Positions 26,604 to 35,382 of a stretch of 64,000 bases of DNA are shown in pieces. Each line of letters starts with the position of its first letter. Position 1 is the stretch's first letter. The stretch is from Acinetobacter puyangensis (lineage in GTDB: Bacteria > Pseudomonadota > Gammaproteobacteria > Pseudomonadales > Moraxellaceae). Location of the stretch: NCBI RefSeq assembly GCF_900096995.1, contig NZ_OANT01000011.1:29174-93173 (forward strand), written 5' to 3'. The notes beneath the pieces were generated by a model. That model was not told where the DNA came from. It did not search any database and was given only the letters and a program-made list of their open reading frames with translations. The position numbers and the translations under genes were made by a program.

Positions 26604-27363
26604 TTATCCACAATTGTTGCAAGGCAAAAAAATTATTGTCACCGGCGCAGCACGTGGTCTGGGACGTAGTTTTGCAGAAGCGATTGCACAGGCGGGTGCC
26701 GAGGTTGTAATGGCAGATATTTTAACCGATGTCTTGCAGTCTGAAGTACAGCTTTTGCAGGAAAAAGGTTTGCCTGTGTCTGGCACCAGTTTGGATTTGG
26801 CCAATCAGGATTCTATTTGTGCTGCGGTTGATTTTGCACAGGAAAAAATGTCCGCTATTGATGGTCTGGTCAATTGTGCAGCGCTTGCAACAGGTGTTGG
26901 TGGTAAGGACATGATGGACTATGACAGTGATTTATGGGATCGAGTCATGACCGTAAATGTCAAAGGTAGCTGGTTAATGACTCAGGCTTGCGTTCCTTAT
27001 TTAAAGCAAAGCAAGGCTGGAAAAATTGTCAATATTGCCTCTGATACGGCACTTTGGGGTGCACCTAAGCTCATGGCATATGTCGCTAGTAAAGGCGCAA
27101 TTTTGTCTATGACACGCTCCATGGCAAGAGAATTGGGTGAATTTAATATTTGCGTGAATACCATTTCTCCAGGATTAACGCTGGTTGAAGCCACCGAATA
27201 TGTGCCACAACAACGTCATCAGCAGTATGTCACTGGGCGAGCGATTCAGCGGCCTCAGCATCCTGATGATTTGAATGGTACAGCCTTGTATTTGTTATCA
27301 GATTTAGCATCGTTTGTCACTGGACAGAATATTCCAGTGAATGGTGGTTTCGTCTTTAATTAA
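26596..27363 (+). CDS. Short-chain dehydrogenase (probable dihydrodiol dehydrogenase)
   Basis: NAD(P)-dependent SDR of 255 residues. The cofactor loop is TGAARGLG, with the LVNCAA segment, and the catalytic Ser and YVASK (in MAYVASKGAILSMTRS) are intact. It is translationally coupled to the oxygenase by an 8-base overlap. Oxidising the cis-dihydrodiol from the oxygenase to a catechol is the natural role here, inferred from the order oxygenase, SDR, extradiol dioxygenase. Confidence 0.88.
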   Translation: MSDYPQLLQGKKIIVTGAARGLGRSFAEAIAQAGAEVVMADILTDVLQSEVQLLQEKGLPVSGTSLDLANQDSICAAVDFAQEKMSAIDGLVNCAALATGVGGKDMMDYDSDLWDRVMTVNVKGSWLMTQACVPYLKQSKAGKIVNIASDTALWGAPKLMAYVASKGAILSMTRSMARELGEFNICVNTISPGLTLVEATEYVPQQRHQQYVTGRAIQRPQHPDDLNGTALYLLSDLASFVTGQNIPVNGGFVFN

Positions 27364-27374
27364 GGAGATTACCG

Positions 27375-28304
27375 ATGATTACGGGAATCGAAATTTTAAA
27401 ATTTGGTGTAGAAGATCGCACACTAGCACAAAAATTTTTAACGGATTTTGGTTTAAAAGCAACGGCCTCTGATCTTGACGGTGCAGATTTATTCCAAACG
27501 CAAAATGGTAGCAAACTCTATCTGTTTGATATTGATGATGAGCGCTTGCCTGCGGCAATCGAAGCCGGTTCAACCTTACGTGAAGTTGTATGGGGCGTAG
27601 AGTCTGTCGAAGATCTTACAGATTTGGCAAAAAATCTTCAGGCTGAACAAGGCTTTCAACACACAGACAGCATGGTGCAATGTCTGGATCCCAATGGCAT
27701 GACCATTACTTTTCAGTCCTCTATTGTACATACCTTACCCGAACTTAAAGCAGAAGGGATTAATCAGTACGGCAGAATTGAGCGGATTAATGCGGCCAGT
27801 CCAGTCTATGAACAAGGTGAGCCTATTTCGATTGGTCATGTGGTGTTTTTTACCCCGGATTTAGCCAAAACAGAAAACTTCTATAAAGAAAAGTTAGGTT
27901 TCTTTCTTTCAGATGCCTACAAAGATCGTGGCGCGTTTTTACGCTGTCGTGGTACAGGTTATCACCATGATTTGTTTTTATTGTCGGTTCCCAATAAACC
28001 TGCCGGTTTAAATCATGTGGCTTTTGTGGTGCGGGATATTCATGAAGTGATTGGCGGTGGTTTGAATATGAATCGTGCCAAATGGTCAACCTTTATTGGT
28101 CCGGGTCGTCATCCGATTTCTTCTGCATATTTCTGGTATGTGCATTCACCTTTGGGCGGTGCTTTTGAATATTACACCAATGATGATTATCTGACAGAAG
28201 AATGGCAACCCCGTATCGAGGAACATCGCTTGGAATTGTTTACAGAGTGGGCAATTGAAGGTGGTCTGGACCACGATACACGTCGTCAGATCAAAGCGGG
28301 TTAA
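27375..28304 (+). CDS. Two-domain extradiol ring-cleavage dioxygenase (VOC/type I)
   Basis: A 309-residue iron(II) dioxygenase of the vicinal-oxygen-chelate superfamily, with an inactive N-terminal and an active C-terminal barrel module. The metal triad is visible as ISIGHVVFF (His), GLNHVAFVV (His) and GGAFEYY (Glu), with a likely second-sphere His and Tyr in HPISSAYFWYVHSP. It resembles 2,3-dihydroxybiphenyl and catechol 2,3-dioxygenases. It should meta-cleave the catechol made by the upstream enzymes. An AGGAG site precedes it. Confidence 0.88.
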   Translation: MITGIEILKFGVEDRTLAQKFLTDFGLKATASDLDGADLFQTQNGSKLYLFDIDDERLPAAIEAGSTLREVVWGVESVEDLTDLAKNLQAEQGFQHTDSMVQCLDPNGMTITFQSSIVHTLPELKAEGINQYGRIERINAASPVYEQGEPISIGHVVFFTPDLAKTENFYKEKLGFFLSDAYKDRGAFLRCRGTGYHHDLFLLSVPNKPAGLNHVAFVVRDIHEVIGGGLNMNRAKWSTFIGPGRHPISSAYFWYVHSPLGGAFEYYTNDDYLTEEWQPRIEEHRLELFTEWAIEGGLDHDTRRQIKAG

Positions 28305-28332
28305 TGCACAGATGAGTCAGGAGGGGGAAGCT

Positions 28333-29544
28333 ATGGAAAGAGTGGTTGTCATTGGTGCCGGACAGGCAGCAGGCTGGGCAGTATATACGCTTAGACAACA
28401 AGGGTTTAATGGAGAAATTCATGTCGTTTCTAATGAAGACATGGCATTTTATGAACGCCCACCCTTATCAAAACAAGTGCTGGCAAAAGAAGCAAGTTAT
28501 GACAGTTTAAATTTATTCTCGCCGGAACAGGTACAGGGCTTTTCGATTGAATGGCATAAACCTGATGTGGCCATCGAAATAGACCGTAACAGTAAGCAGG
28601 TCGTGCTGCAAAGTGGCAAGGTTTTGCCTTATGACAAGCTGTTAATTGCAACAGGCAGCCGGGCGCGTATACCGGTTCAGACCTGGCAATTTATGCCGAA
28701 TGTGGTGACTTTGCGTAATGTACAGGATTGCGAACGTCTGGCGGCAATTTTTGAACAATCGGACAACATTGCCATTATTGGTGGTGGCTGGATTGGGCTG
28801 GAAATTGCGGCAACCGGAAGGAAACAGGGCAAGAATGTGCATCTGTTTGAATATGGTGAGCGTTTATGTGCACGCAGTGTTAGTCCGGAAGTTTCAGCAT
28901 TTTTAAAACAGATACATGAAGCACAAGGCATACATATTCATTTGAATTGCCAAAAATTGCATCTAATCGAAACCTCACAACAGAAAATCGAAATTTCAGA
29001 AGGTGATATACAGGCCCACACATTTGATTGTGTGGTAGTCGGTGCTGGTGCCGAGATTGCCAAGGAATTAGCCTGCAATGCCGGTCTGGAGGTGAAAGAT
29101 GGCATTGTGGTGAACCACTTTGGGCAAACCTCTGATCAGGATATTTATGCTGCCGGTGATGTCGCAATCCATCCGACCTTGGGCTTTTGTATTCAATCTT
29201 GGGCAAATGCACAAAATCAAGCCATTGCCGCTGCCAAATCCATGTTGGGTGTAGCAACTGAATATAGCGATATTCCGTGGTTATGGTCGGATCAATACCA
29301 TTTCAACATACAGATTTTAGGTACATATCAGCCAGAGGAAGTGCAAACACTGGTGATACGTAAAACAGGTGATTCGCAAATAAGTTATTTGTATCTTGAT
29401 GAAAATCAAAAACTTATAAACTTGATCGCGGTGAATGATTCTAAACTTGTCAAGCTTGCGAAACGCTGGATGCAAGCTGGAACACATTTAGATTCCGAGC
29501 AATTAGAAAATCCAGAATTTAATGTCATGAAATTAAAACCATAA
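28333..29544 (+). CDS. FAD-dependent ferredoxin reductase
   Basis: NADH:ferredoxin reductase of 403 residues serving the Rieske system. The FAD motif is VVVIGAGQAAGWA, the NAD motif NIAIIGGGWIGLEIA, and the second FAD motif DIYAAGDVAIHP. YERPPLSKQVL is typical of the ring-hydroxylating-dioxygenase reductase group. ATG 28333 is chosen because AGGAGGGGG lies just before it; an in-frame ATG at 28312 is weaker. It begins 28 bases after the extradiol gene. Confidence 0.93.
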   Translation: MERVVVIGAGQAAGWAVYTLRQQGFNGEIHVVSNEDMAFYERPPLSKQVLAKEASYDSLNLFSPEQVQGFSIEWHKPDVAIEIDRNSKQVVLQSGKVLPYDKLLIATGSRARIPVQTWQFMPNVVTLRNVQDCERLAAIFEQSDNIAIIGGGWIGLEIAATGRKQGKNVHLFEYGERLCARSVSPEVSAFLKQIHEAQGIHIHLNCQKLHLIETSQQKIEISEGDIQAHTFDCVVVGAGAEIAKELACNAGLEVKDGIVVNHFGQTSDQDIYAAGDVAIHPTLGFCIQSWANAQNQAIAAAKSMLGVATEYSDIPWLWSDQYHFNIQILGTYQPEEVQTLVIRKTGDSQISYLYLDENQKLINLIAVNDSKLVKLAKRWMQAGTHLDSEQLENPEFNVMKLKP

Positions 29545-29589
29545 GCATCAAATTCTGAATTTTCGAGCCAGGTTGAAGGATATACAGAT

Positions 29590-30825
29590 ATGGGTAGTGA
29601 AGATGAAACAAAAACTGGATTAAAGCATTGGATTCCTGCTTTTGTCTTGATGGTGTGTGTGGTACTCGCATTTTTCGACAAAATCAGTATAGCAGTGTTG
29701 TTTTCTGATCCACATTTCCAGAGTTCGATGGGGATTGGAGAAGATAAAGCCAAACTTGGATGGTTAATGACCAGTTTCTTGTTGGCTTATGGATTTTCCT
29801 CCATTTTTCTGAGTTTTTTAGGGGATATTTTTAGTCCTAAAAAATTATTGTTCTGGAGCGTTACCTCATGGGGTTTACTCATGTTGTGTATGGGCTTTAC
29901 CGAACATTATGGTGGCATGCTGTTGTTACGTGTTTTGCTGGGTTTGGCAGAAGGTCCTTTATTTGCGCTGGCATATACCATCGTCAAACAAACTTATACC
30001 GATCGTCAGCAGGCTCGTGCATCAACCATGTTTCTTCTTGGAACGCCAATCGGTGCATTTTTAGGTTTCCCCATCACGGCGTATGTATTGGCCAATTACG
30101 ACTGGCATACCACCTTTTTTGTGATGGCTGTGCTGACCCTGATTGCTCTAATTGCCATTGTGCTGGGCTTACGTAATCTTGAACTGAAAAAGACACGTGA
30201 TTTACAGCGCAGTGGTGAGATTAAACAGATTGATTTTCAGGGTCATATCAAGAATACCAAAATGTTGCTGAGTAACAATGCATTCTGGCTGGTATGTATT
30301 TTTAATATTGCCATGATGACTTATCTCTGGGGTCTCAATAGCTGGGTACCATCTTATCTGATGCAGGACAAAGGATTTAATTTAAAAGAATTTGGTATCT
30401 ATTCGAGTTTCCCATTTATCGCAATGCTGATTGGTGAAGTAATCGGTGCATTTCTTTCTGACAAGTTTGGTCGTCGTGCGATACAGGTTTCAGGTGGTTT
30501 GCTGGTTGCAGGCATATTTATGTATGTCATGGTGATCATGAGTGCACCCGTTCTGATTGTTTTAGCGATGTCGATCAGTGCGATGGCATGGGGATTTGGT
30601 GCATCGGCTATCTTTGCCTTATTAGCTCGTGTGACGACAGCTGATGTCGGGGCAACCGCAGGTGGAATTTTTAATGGTCTGGGTAACTTTGCCAGTGCAA
30701 TTGCGCCAGTGTTGATTGGCTATATTGTCATGCAAACCTCAAATTTTAATCTGGGTATTACTTTCCTGGCTGTTGTTGCTGTCTTGGGATCGTTCTTCCT
30801 CATTCCTTTATTGAAACGTTATTAA
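29590..30825 (+). CDS. MFS transporter (aromatic acid/anion:H+ symporter type)
   Basis: Inner-membrane importer of 411 residues with 12 predicted helices. Helix 1 carries the buried aspartate in FFDKISIAVLF, as in anion and aromatic-acid symporters, and the loop 2-3 motif is GDIFSPKK. Loop 8-9 reads SDKFGRRA. Placed in the catabolic operon, it probably imports the growth substrate, which by family would be an organic acid rather than a neutral hydrocarbon. Confidence 0.88.
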   Translation: MGSEDETKTGLKHWIPAFVLMVCVVLAFFDKISIAVLFSDPHFQSSMGIGEDKAKLGWLMTSFLLAYGFSSIFLSFLGDIFSPKKLLFWSVTSWGLLMLCMGFTEHYGGMLLLRVLLGLAEGPLFALAYTIVKQTYTDRQQARASTMFLLGTPIGAFLGFPITAYVLANYDWHTTFFVMAVLTLIALIAIVLGLRNLELKKTRDLQRSGEIKQIDFQGHIKNTKMLLSNNAFWLVCIFNIAMMTYLWGLNSWVPSYLMQDKGFNLKEFGIYSSFPFIAMLIGEVIGAFLSDKFGRRAIQVSGGLLVAGIFMYVMVIMSAPVLIVLAMSISAMAWGFGASAIFALLARVTTADVGATAGGIFNGLGNFASAIAPVLIGYIVMQTSNFNLGITFLAVVAVLGSFFLIPLLKRY

Positions 30826-30850
30826 TCTGATTTAAACAGGAGTAAATCGT

Positions 30851-31384
30851 ATGACTACGAAACCAGAAACTTTTGAATCATGGGTACAACCAGAAGATCA
30901 AAGTTTGGAACAATGGATTAGTTCCCGGATTGCCAGATTTGAAACACGTAAATATGACTTTGATGCATTGAAGTTTCAGGCCGATTATGATCCAAAATAC
31001 CGTCGTGCACAAATGCGTTATATGGGTACGGGGGCAACCGGTGTTGCTAAGGACAATAATACCGTACAGGCAGAAAACTTTACCTTCTCGACCATGGTGT
31101 TGCCACCGCAATGCGAAGGACCGCTGCATATTCATCATGACGTTGAAGAAGTATTTTTTATGCTGCATGGTGAAATAGACCTATTTATTGAGCATAACGG
31201 TGAAAAATTCTCTACACGACTGAAAGAGCGTGATTTGATTTCGATTCCACCGGGTATTTATCGTGGTCTGTATAACCCGAGTCAGGATGATGAAGCCTTG
31301 ATGTGTGTGATGTTGGGAGCTGGTAAACCGACCATTCCAAATTATCCACCTGAACATCCACTGTCCAAAATCAAACGTAATTAA
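30851..31384 (+). CDS. Cupin-domain protein
   Basis: A 177-residue single cupin. The metal-binding motif is GPLHIHHDVEEVFFMLHGEI (His-x-His and a following Glu) with the second motif around SIPPGIYRGLYN. Cupins in ring-cleavage operons act as dioxygenases, isomerases or hydrolases on intermediates; which applies here is not clear. The stop codon shares bases with a spurious upstream ATG of the next gene. Confidence 0.82.
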   Translation: MTTKPETFESWVQPEDQSLEQWISSRIARFETRKYDFDALKFQADYDPKYRRAQMRYMGTGATGVAKDNNTVQAENFTFSTMVLPPQCEGPLHIHHDVEEVFFMLHGEIDLFIEHNGEKFSTRLKERDLISIPPGIYRGLYNPSQDDEALMCVMLGAGKPTIPNYPPEHPLSKIKRN

Positions 31385-31407
31385 TGGTTTTATCGTTGGG
31401 AGAGCAG

Positions 31408-32235
31408 ATGATGACTCTAATTGAAAAGTTGGCACATTATCCGGTGAAGACGGTCAGTCTGAATGGTGTTCAGCAAGGCTATCGGGAATCGGGCGAAGGT
31501 CCATATCTGGTTTTACTACACGGGATTAGCTCGGGTTCGGGGTCATGGATCAATCAGCTTGAGCAATTGAGTCATCATTATCATGTGATTGCCTGGGATG
31601 CACCGGGTTATGGCTTGTCCGATTGTCTGAATAATTCGCAACCGAGTGCAAAAGATTATGCCGAGCGTTTAAAAGGCTTGCTGGATGTTCTTGGTGCAGA
31701 TCAGGTCGTTCTGGTTGGTCATTCGCTGGGTGCCATGCAGGCCAGTGCTTTTGCCTATGCTTATCCTGAGCGGGTCAAACAATTGGTGATTGCCAATGTA
31801 GCACAAGGCTATCAGCGTCACAGCGAGCAAGAAAAAGCGAAGGTATTTGCCAAACGACCTCAACTGCTGGCAAAGCTTGGTGCCTATGGTCTGGCAAAAG
31901 CGCGAGGTCCACATATGCTGTATCAACATGAACCGCAGGCACTGACACTGATTACCAGCGTCATGGAAAAATTACGTCTGGAAGGATTTACTCAAGCCTC
32001 TTATTTACTGGCCTATGACGAAATTCGTAATTATATAAAGGATCTAAAAGTTCCGTGCGTGGTGATTGCTGCAAAACAGGATGAGATCACGCCGCCTGAA
32101 AATATTCGACGTTTGGTACAGGAAATGGCAACGCAGCAGTTTCTTCAAATCAATCAGGCTGGTCATTTAAGTTATCTCGATCAACCTGAACAATTTAATC
32201 AAATTATTTTATCTGCACAATCAGCAACCTTGTAA
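31408..32235 (+). CDS. Alpha/beta hydrolase (meta-cleavage-product hydrolase-like)
   Basis: A 275-residue serine hydrolase. The oxyanion region is LLHGISSGSGSW, the nucleophile elbow VGHSLGAM, the acid KQDEITPP and the base QAGHLSYL. The start ATG 31408 is preceded by GGGAGAG; an ATG at 31384 overlapping the cupin stop is less likely. In this operon it probably cleaves the C-C bond of the extradiol product, as BphD, CarC or MhpC do. That role is inferred from context. Confidence 0.85.
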   Translation: MMTLIEKLAHYPVKTVSLNGVQQGYRESGEGPYLVLLHGISSGSGSWINQLEQLSHHYHVIAWDAPGYGLSDCLNNSQPSAKDYAERLKGLLDVLGADQVVLVGHSLGAMQASAFAYAYPERVKQLVIANVAQGYQRHSEQEKAKVFAKRPQLLAKLGAYGLAKARGPHMLYQHEPQALTLITSVMEKLRLEGFTQASYLLAYDEIRNYIKDLKVPCVVIAAKQDEITPPENIRRLVQEMATQQFLQINQAGHLSYLDQPEQFNQIILSAQSATL

Positions 32236-32248
32236 GAAGGATATAAAT

Positions 32249-33043
32249 ATGAGCTTCCAAGTTGAAGGAAAAATCGCAGTGGTCACAGGCGGCTCGTCTG
32301 GTATTGGCTTGGCTGTGGTGGAAATTCTGGTTGCAGAAGGTGCAAGGGTTGCATGGTGCGGACGTAATCCAGAGCGTCTGGCACAGTCCAAAGACTATAT
32401 TCTGGAAAAATTTCCACAGGCAGATATTTTTGTTCAGGCCTGTAATGTACTGGACAAACAGGATGTAGAAAGATTTGCACAGCAGGTTAATACCATTTTT
32501 GGCGGTATTGATTTACTGATTAACAATGCAGGACAAGGACGGGTTTCCAATTTTGAAAATACGCAAGATGAAGACTGGATCAAGGAAATTGAGCTGAAAT
32601 ATTTTAGCGTGTTATATCCCATTAAAGCCTTTTTACCGCAATTGAAATGTTCTCAATATGCATCGATTACCAATGTAAATTCCTTGCTGGCCTTACAACC
32701 CGAACCACATATGATCGCTACGTCTTCTGCCCGGGCGGCGCTATTGAATTTAACCCATTCGCTGGCGCATGAGTTCTCTCAATTTCATATCCGTGTCAAT
32801 TCAATTTTATTGGGTATGGTGGAATCTGCGCAGTGGAAAAGACGCTATCAGGAACGTACTGATCGGGACATCAGTTGGGAAGACTGGACAGCAAACATTG
32901 CCAAAAAACGTGGCATTCCAATGCAACGGCTAGGAAAACCGGAAGAACCTGCGCATGCACTGGTTTTTCTGGCTTCACCACTGGCGTCCTATACCACAGG
33001 CGCAACCATTGATGTTTCTGGCGGCTTTAACAAGCATTTATAA
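32249..33043 (+). CDS. SDR-fold protein lacking the catalytic Tyr and Lys
   Basis: A 264-residue short-chain dehydrogenase fold. The cofactor site TGGSSGIG and the NNAG motif are intact, and Ser145 of the catalytic set is present. But where YxxxK is expected the sequence reads T158-S-S-A-R162, so both the general-base Tyr and the Lys are replaced. The C-terminal VDVSGGF-type ending is normal. It may be a non-dehydrogenating SDR (isomerase, dehydratase or binding protein) or use another base. Spacing of 13 bases shows it is in the operon. Confidence 0.85.
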   Translation: MSFQVEGKIAVVTGGSSGIGLAVVEILVAEGARVAWCGRNPERLAQSKDYILEKFPQADIFVQACNVLDKQDVERFAQQVNTIFGGIDLLINNAGQGRVSNFENTQDEDWIKEIELKYFSVLYPIKAFLPQLKCSQYASITNVNSLLALQPEPHMIATSSARAALLNLTHSLAHEFSQFHIRVNSILLGMVESAQWKRRYQERTDRDISWEDWTANIAKKRGIPMQRLGKPEEPAHALVFLASPLASYTTGATIDVSGGFNKHL

Positions 33044-33067
33044 ATCAGGTAGATAAGGTAGGTAGCA

Positions 33068-33859
33068 ATGAAGCAACTGATGATGATCGGGTTTGGTGCA
33101 ATGGCTTCAGAAGTGTATGCCAATTTACCAGATGATTTAAAACTGAAATGGATTGTTGTGCCTGCCAGCAGTAAGGCAGCAGTACAGGCAAAAGTAAGTC
33201 AGGAAATTCAGGTCATTTCCAGTATAGAGGAATGTCTAGGCGAACCGGATTATGTGGTTGAAGTGGCAGGTCAGGCAGCAGTGCATGAGCACGCCAAAAA
33301 GATCTTACAACGTGGTTGGTCACTAGGATTGATTTCTGTCGGGACATTAGCCAACCTGGATTTATTTACCGATTTAAAAGCCACTGCCGAAAAAAATGGT
33401 GCGCATTTGCATGTATTGGCAGGTGCCATTGCCGGAATTGATGGAATTTCTGCCGCCAAAGAAGGTGGTCTGGAACGGGTCATCTATAAAGGCTGTAAAA
33501 GCCCCAAAAGCTGGCGTGGCAGTTATGCAGAACAATTGATTGATCTGGATCAGGTACGTGAAGCACAGGTGTTTTATCGCGGTACGGCACGCGATGCTGC
33601 ATTGAAATTCCCCGCCAATGCCAATGTTGCAGCCACCATTGCACTGGCTGGTGTAGGCATGGATGACACGATTGTAGAACTTACTGTAGATCCAGCCATC
33701 AATAAAAACAAACATACCATTGAGGTCGAAGGTCGCTTTGGAAAAATGCAGATTGAACTGGTGGGTGTACCTCTGGAAAGCAATCCCAAGACCTCAACAC
33801 TTGCTGCATTAAGTGTGATTCGGGCATGTCGCCATAGTGTTGATGCGGTACAAATTTAA
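33068..33859 (+). CDS. Aspartate-dehydrogenase-like protein (NadX family)
   Basis: A 263-residue NAD(P)-binding protein of the L-aspartate dehydrogenase family. The nucleotide loop is MIGFGAMASEV, and the family signature FPANANVAATIALAG (about residues 178-192) and SNPKTSTLAAL near the C-terminus are intact. True NadX makes iminoaspartate for NAD synthesis or aspartate breakdown. Inside a ring-cleavage operon its substrate is likely a pathway 2-oxo acid, imine or amino acid. An aspartase-family gene lies 3.3 kb downstream, but a direct link is not proven. Confidence 0.83.
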   Translation: MKQLMMIGFGAMASEVYANLPDDLKLKWIVVPASSKAAVQAKVSQEIQVISSIEECLGEPDYVVEVAGQAAVHEHAKKILQRGWSLGLISVGTLANLDLFTDLKATAEKNGAHLHVLAGAIAGIDGISAAKEGGLERVIYKGCKSPKSWRGSYAEQLIDLDQVREAQVFYRGTARDAALKFPANANVAATIALAGVGMDDTIVELTVDPAINKNKHTIEVEGRFGKMQIELVGVPLESNPKTSTLAALSVIRACRHSVDAVQI

Positions 33860-33873
33860 GGATGGAGCAAGAC

Positions 33874-35358
33874 ATGATCAAAGAAATTTATGTTGCAGGT
33901 GAATGGCGTGTGGGCAAGGGCAACGTGATTGAGAGTATTTTCCCCGCCGATCATCGTATTGTGAATGCGCAATTGTCGACTGCCAGTCTGGACGATGTAG
34001 AAGAAGCCATCCAAAAAGCCGAACAGGCATGGCGTGAACCAAGCTGGCGTAATAGTTTACCGTTTCAGCGTGCCAAGATTCTATATAAAGTCGCCGATTT
34101 GATCGAAGCACGTGCCGATGAGTTGAGTCGTCTGCAAACCCGTGACAATGGTAAACCTTTAACAGAAACCAAAGGTCTGGTATTGAGTGCCGCAGCAACC
34201 GCACGCTATGTAGCGGCTGCCTGTGAAAGCATGGACGAAGAACTGACTTCACAACGTGCCAATGATGTACTCACCATGAGTATTCATGAGCCGGTTGGTG
34301 TCGTGGCAGCGATTACGCCATGGAATTCACCGATTGCCAGCGAAGTACAAAAGTTAGCACCAGCCTTGGCGGCAGGAAATGCAGTAATTTTAAAACCAGC
34401 TGAGGCAACTTCCCTGATTGCACTGGAACTGGCAAAGATCTTTGAACAGGCCGGATTACCAAAAGGCTTGCTCAGTGTGCTGGTAGGTAAAGGTTCTGTG
34501 GTCGGTGAAGCGATTGTTAAACATCCATTGGTGAAAAAAATCTCTTTTACTGGTGGCACCAATACAGGACGTCATCTGGCGCATATTGCTGCGGAGAAAT
34601 TGATCACTACTTCTTTGGAACTGGGTGGCAAATCTCCCACCATTATTTTAGCGGATGCCGATATCGAACTGGCGTGTAAAGGCATTGCCTATGGCATTTT
34701 TAGCTCTGCCGGACAAGCATGTATTGCTGGTTCAAGATTGTTTATCCACCGCAGTATTTATGAGCAATGTTTAGAACGCCTGATTGATATTACCCAAAAT
34801 CTGACCATTGGACATCCGGAACAAGCCGGCACGCATGTCGGCCCCCTGATTAGTCAGGCACATTTAGCATCGGTGGATCGTTATGTGCAACTGGCAATCC
34901 AAGAAGGCGGTAAGGTCGAAATTGGTGGGCAGATTCTTACTGATGGCGATTTTGCCAAAGGCAGTTTCTATACGCCCACCATTATTACTGGACTGAGTAA
35001 TCAGGCACAGACTTGTCAGGAAGAGATTTTTGGCCCTGTTCTGGTGGTATTACCCTATGACAATGAACAGGATCTACTCGTTCAGGCCAACGACAGTTGC
35101 TATGGTTTGGCCGCAGGGATCTGGACCGAAAATTACCGTAAAGCATGGCAACTGGCCAAGGCACTGGAAGTCGGCACTGTATGGGTCAATACCTATAAGA
35201 AATTTTCAATTTCTGCCCCTTTTGGTGGTTATAAGGAAAGTGGGATTGGTCGGGAAAAAGGCCGTCAGGGCTTGCTGGCCTATACCCAGCAAAAAAGTAT
35301 TTACATCGGCTTAAATGAACAACCAAACAATTGGTCTGATCCATTCAATCGGGTTTAA
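33874..35358 (+). CDS. NAD(P)-dependent aldehyde dehydrogenase
   Basis: A 494-residue aldehyde dehydrogenase. The ITPWNSPIASEVQKLAPALA segment and the FTGGTNTGRH nucleotide loop are present, with the general-base Glu in LELGGKSP and the nucleophile Cys in GQACIAGSR. The start ATG 33874 follows GGATGGAG; an ATG four codons earlier is possible. It probably oxidises the aldehyde released by the ThDP enzyme encoded next, or a semialdehyde ring-cleavage product. Confidence 0.9.
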   Translation: MIKEIYVAGEWRVGKGNVIESIFPADHRIVNAQLSTASLDDVEEAIQKAEQAWREPSWRNSLPFQRAKILYKVADLIEARADELSRLQTRDNGKPLTETKGLVLSAAATARYVAAACESMDEELTSQRANDVLTMSIHEPVGVVAAITPWNSPIASEVQKLAPALAAGNAVILKPAEATSLIALELAKIFEQAGLPKGLLSVLVGKGSVVGEAIVKHPLVKKISFTGGTNTGRHLAHIAAEKLITTSLELGGKSPTIILADADIELACKGIAYGIFSSAGQACIAGSRLFIHRSIYEQCLERLIDITQNLTIGHPEQAGTHVGPLISQAHLASVDRYVQLAIQEGGKVEIGGQILTDGDFAKGSFYTPTIITGLSNQAQTCQEEIFGPVLVVLPYDNEQDLLVQANDSCYGLAAGIWTENYRKAWQLAKALEVGTVWVNTYKKFSISAPFGGYKESGIGREKGRQGLLAYTQQKSIYIGLNEQPNNWSDPFNRV

Positions 35359-35382
35359 CATATTAATTAAAGGAATCAAGGT

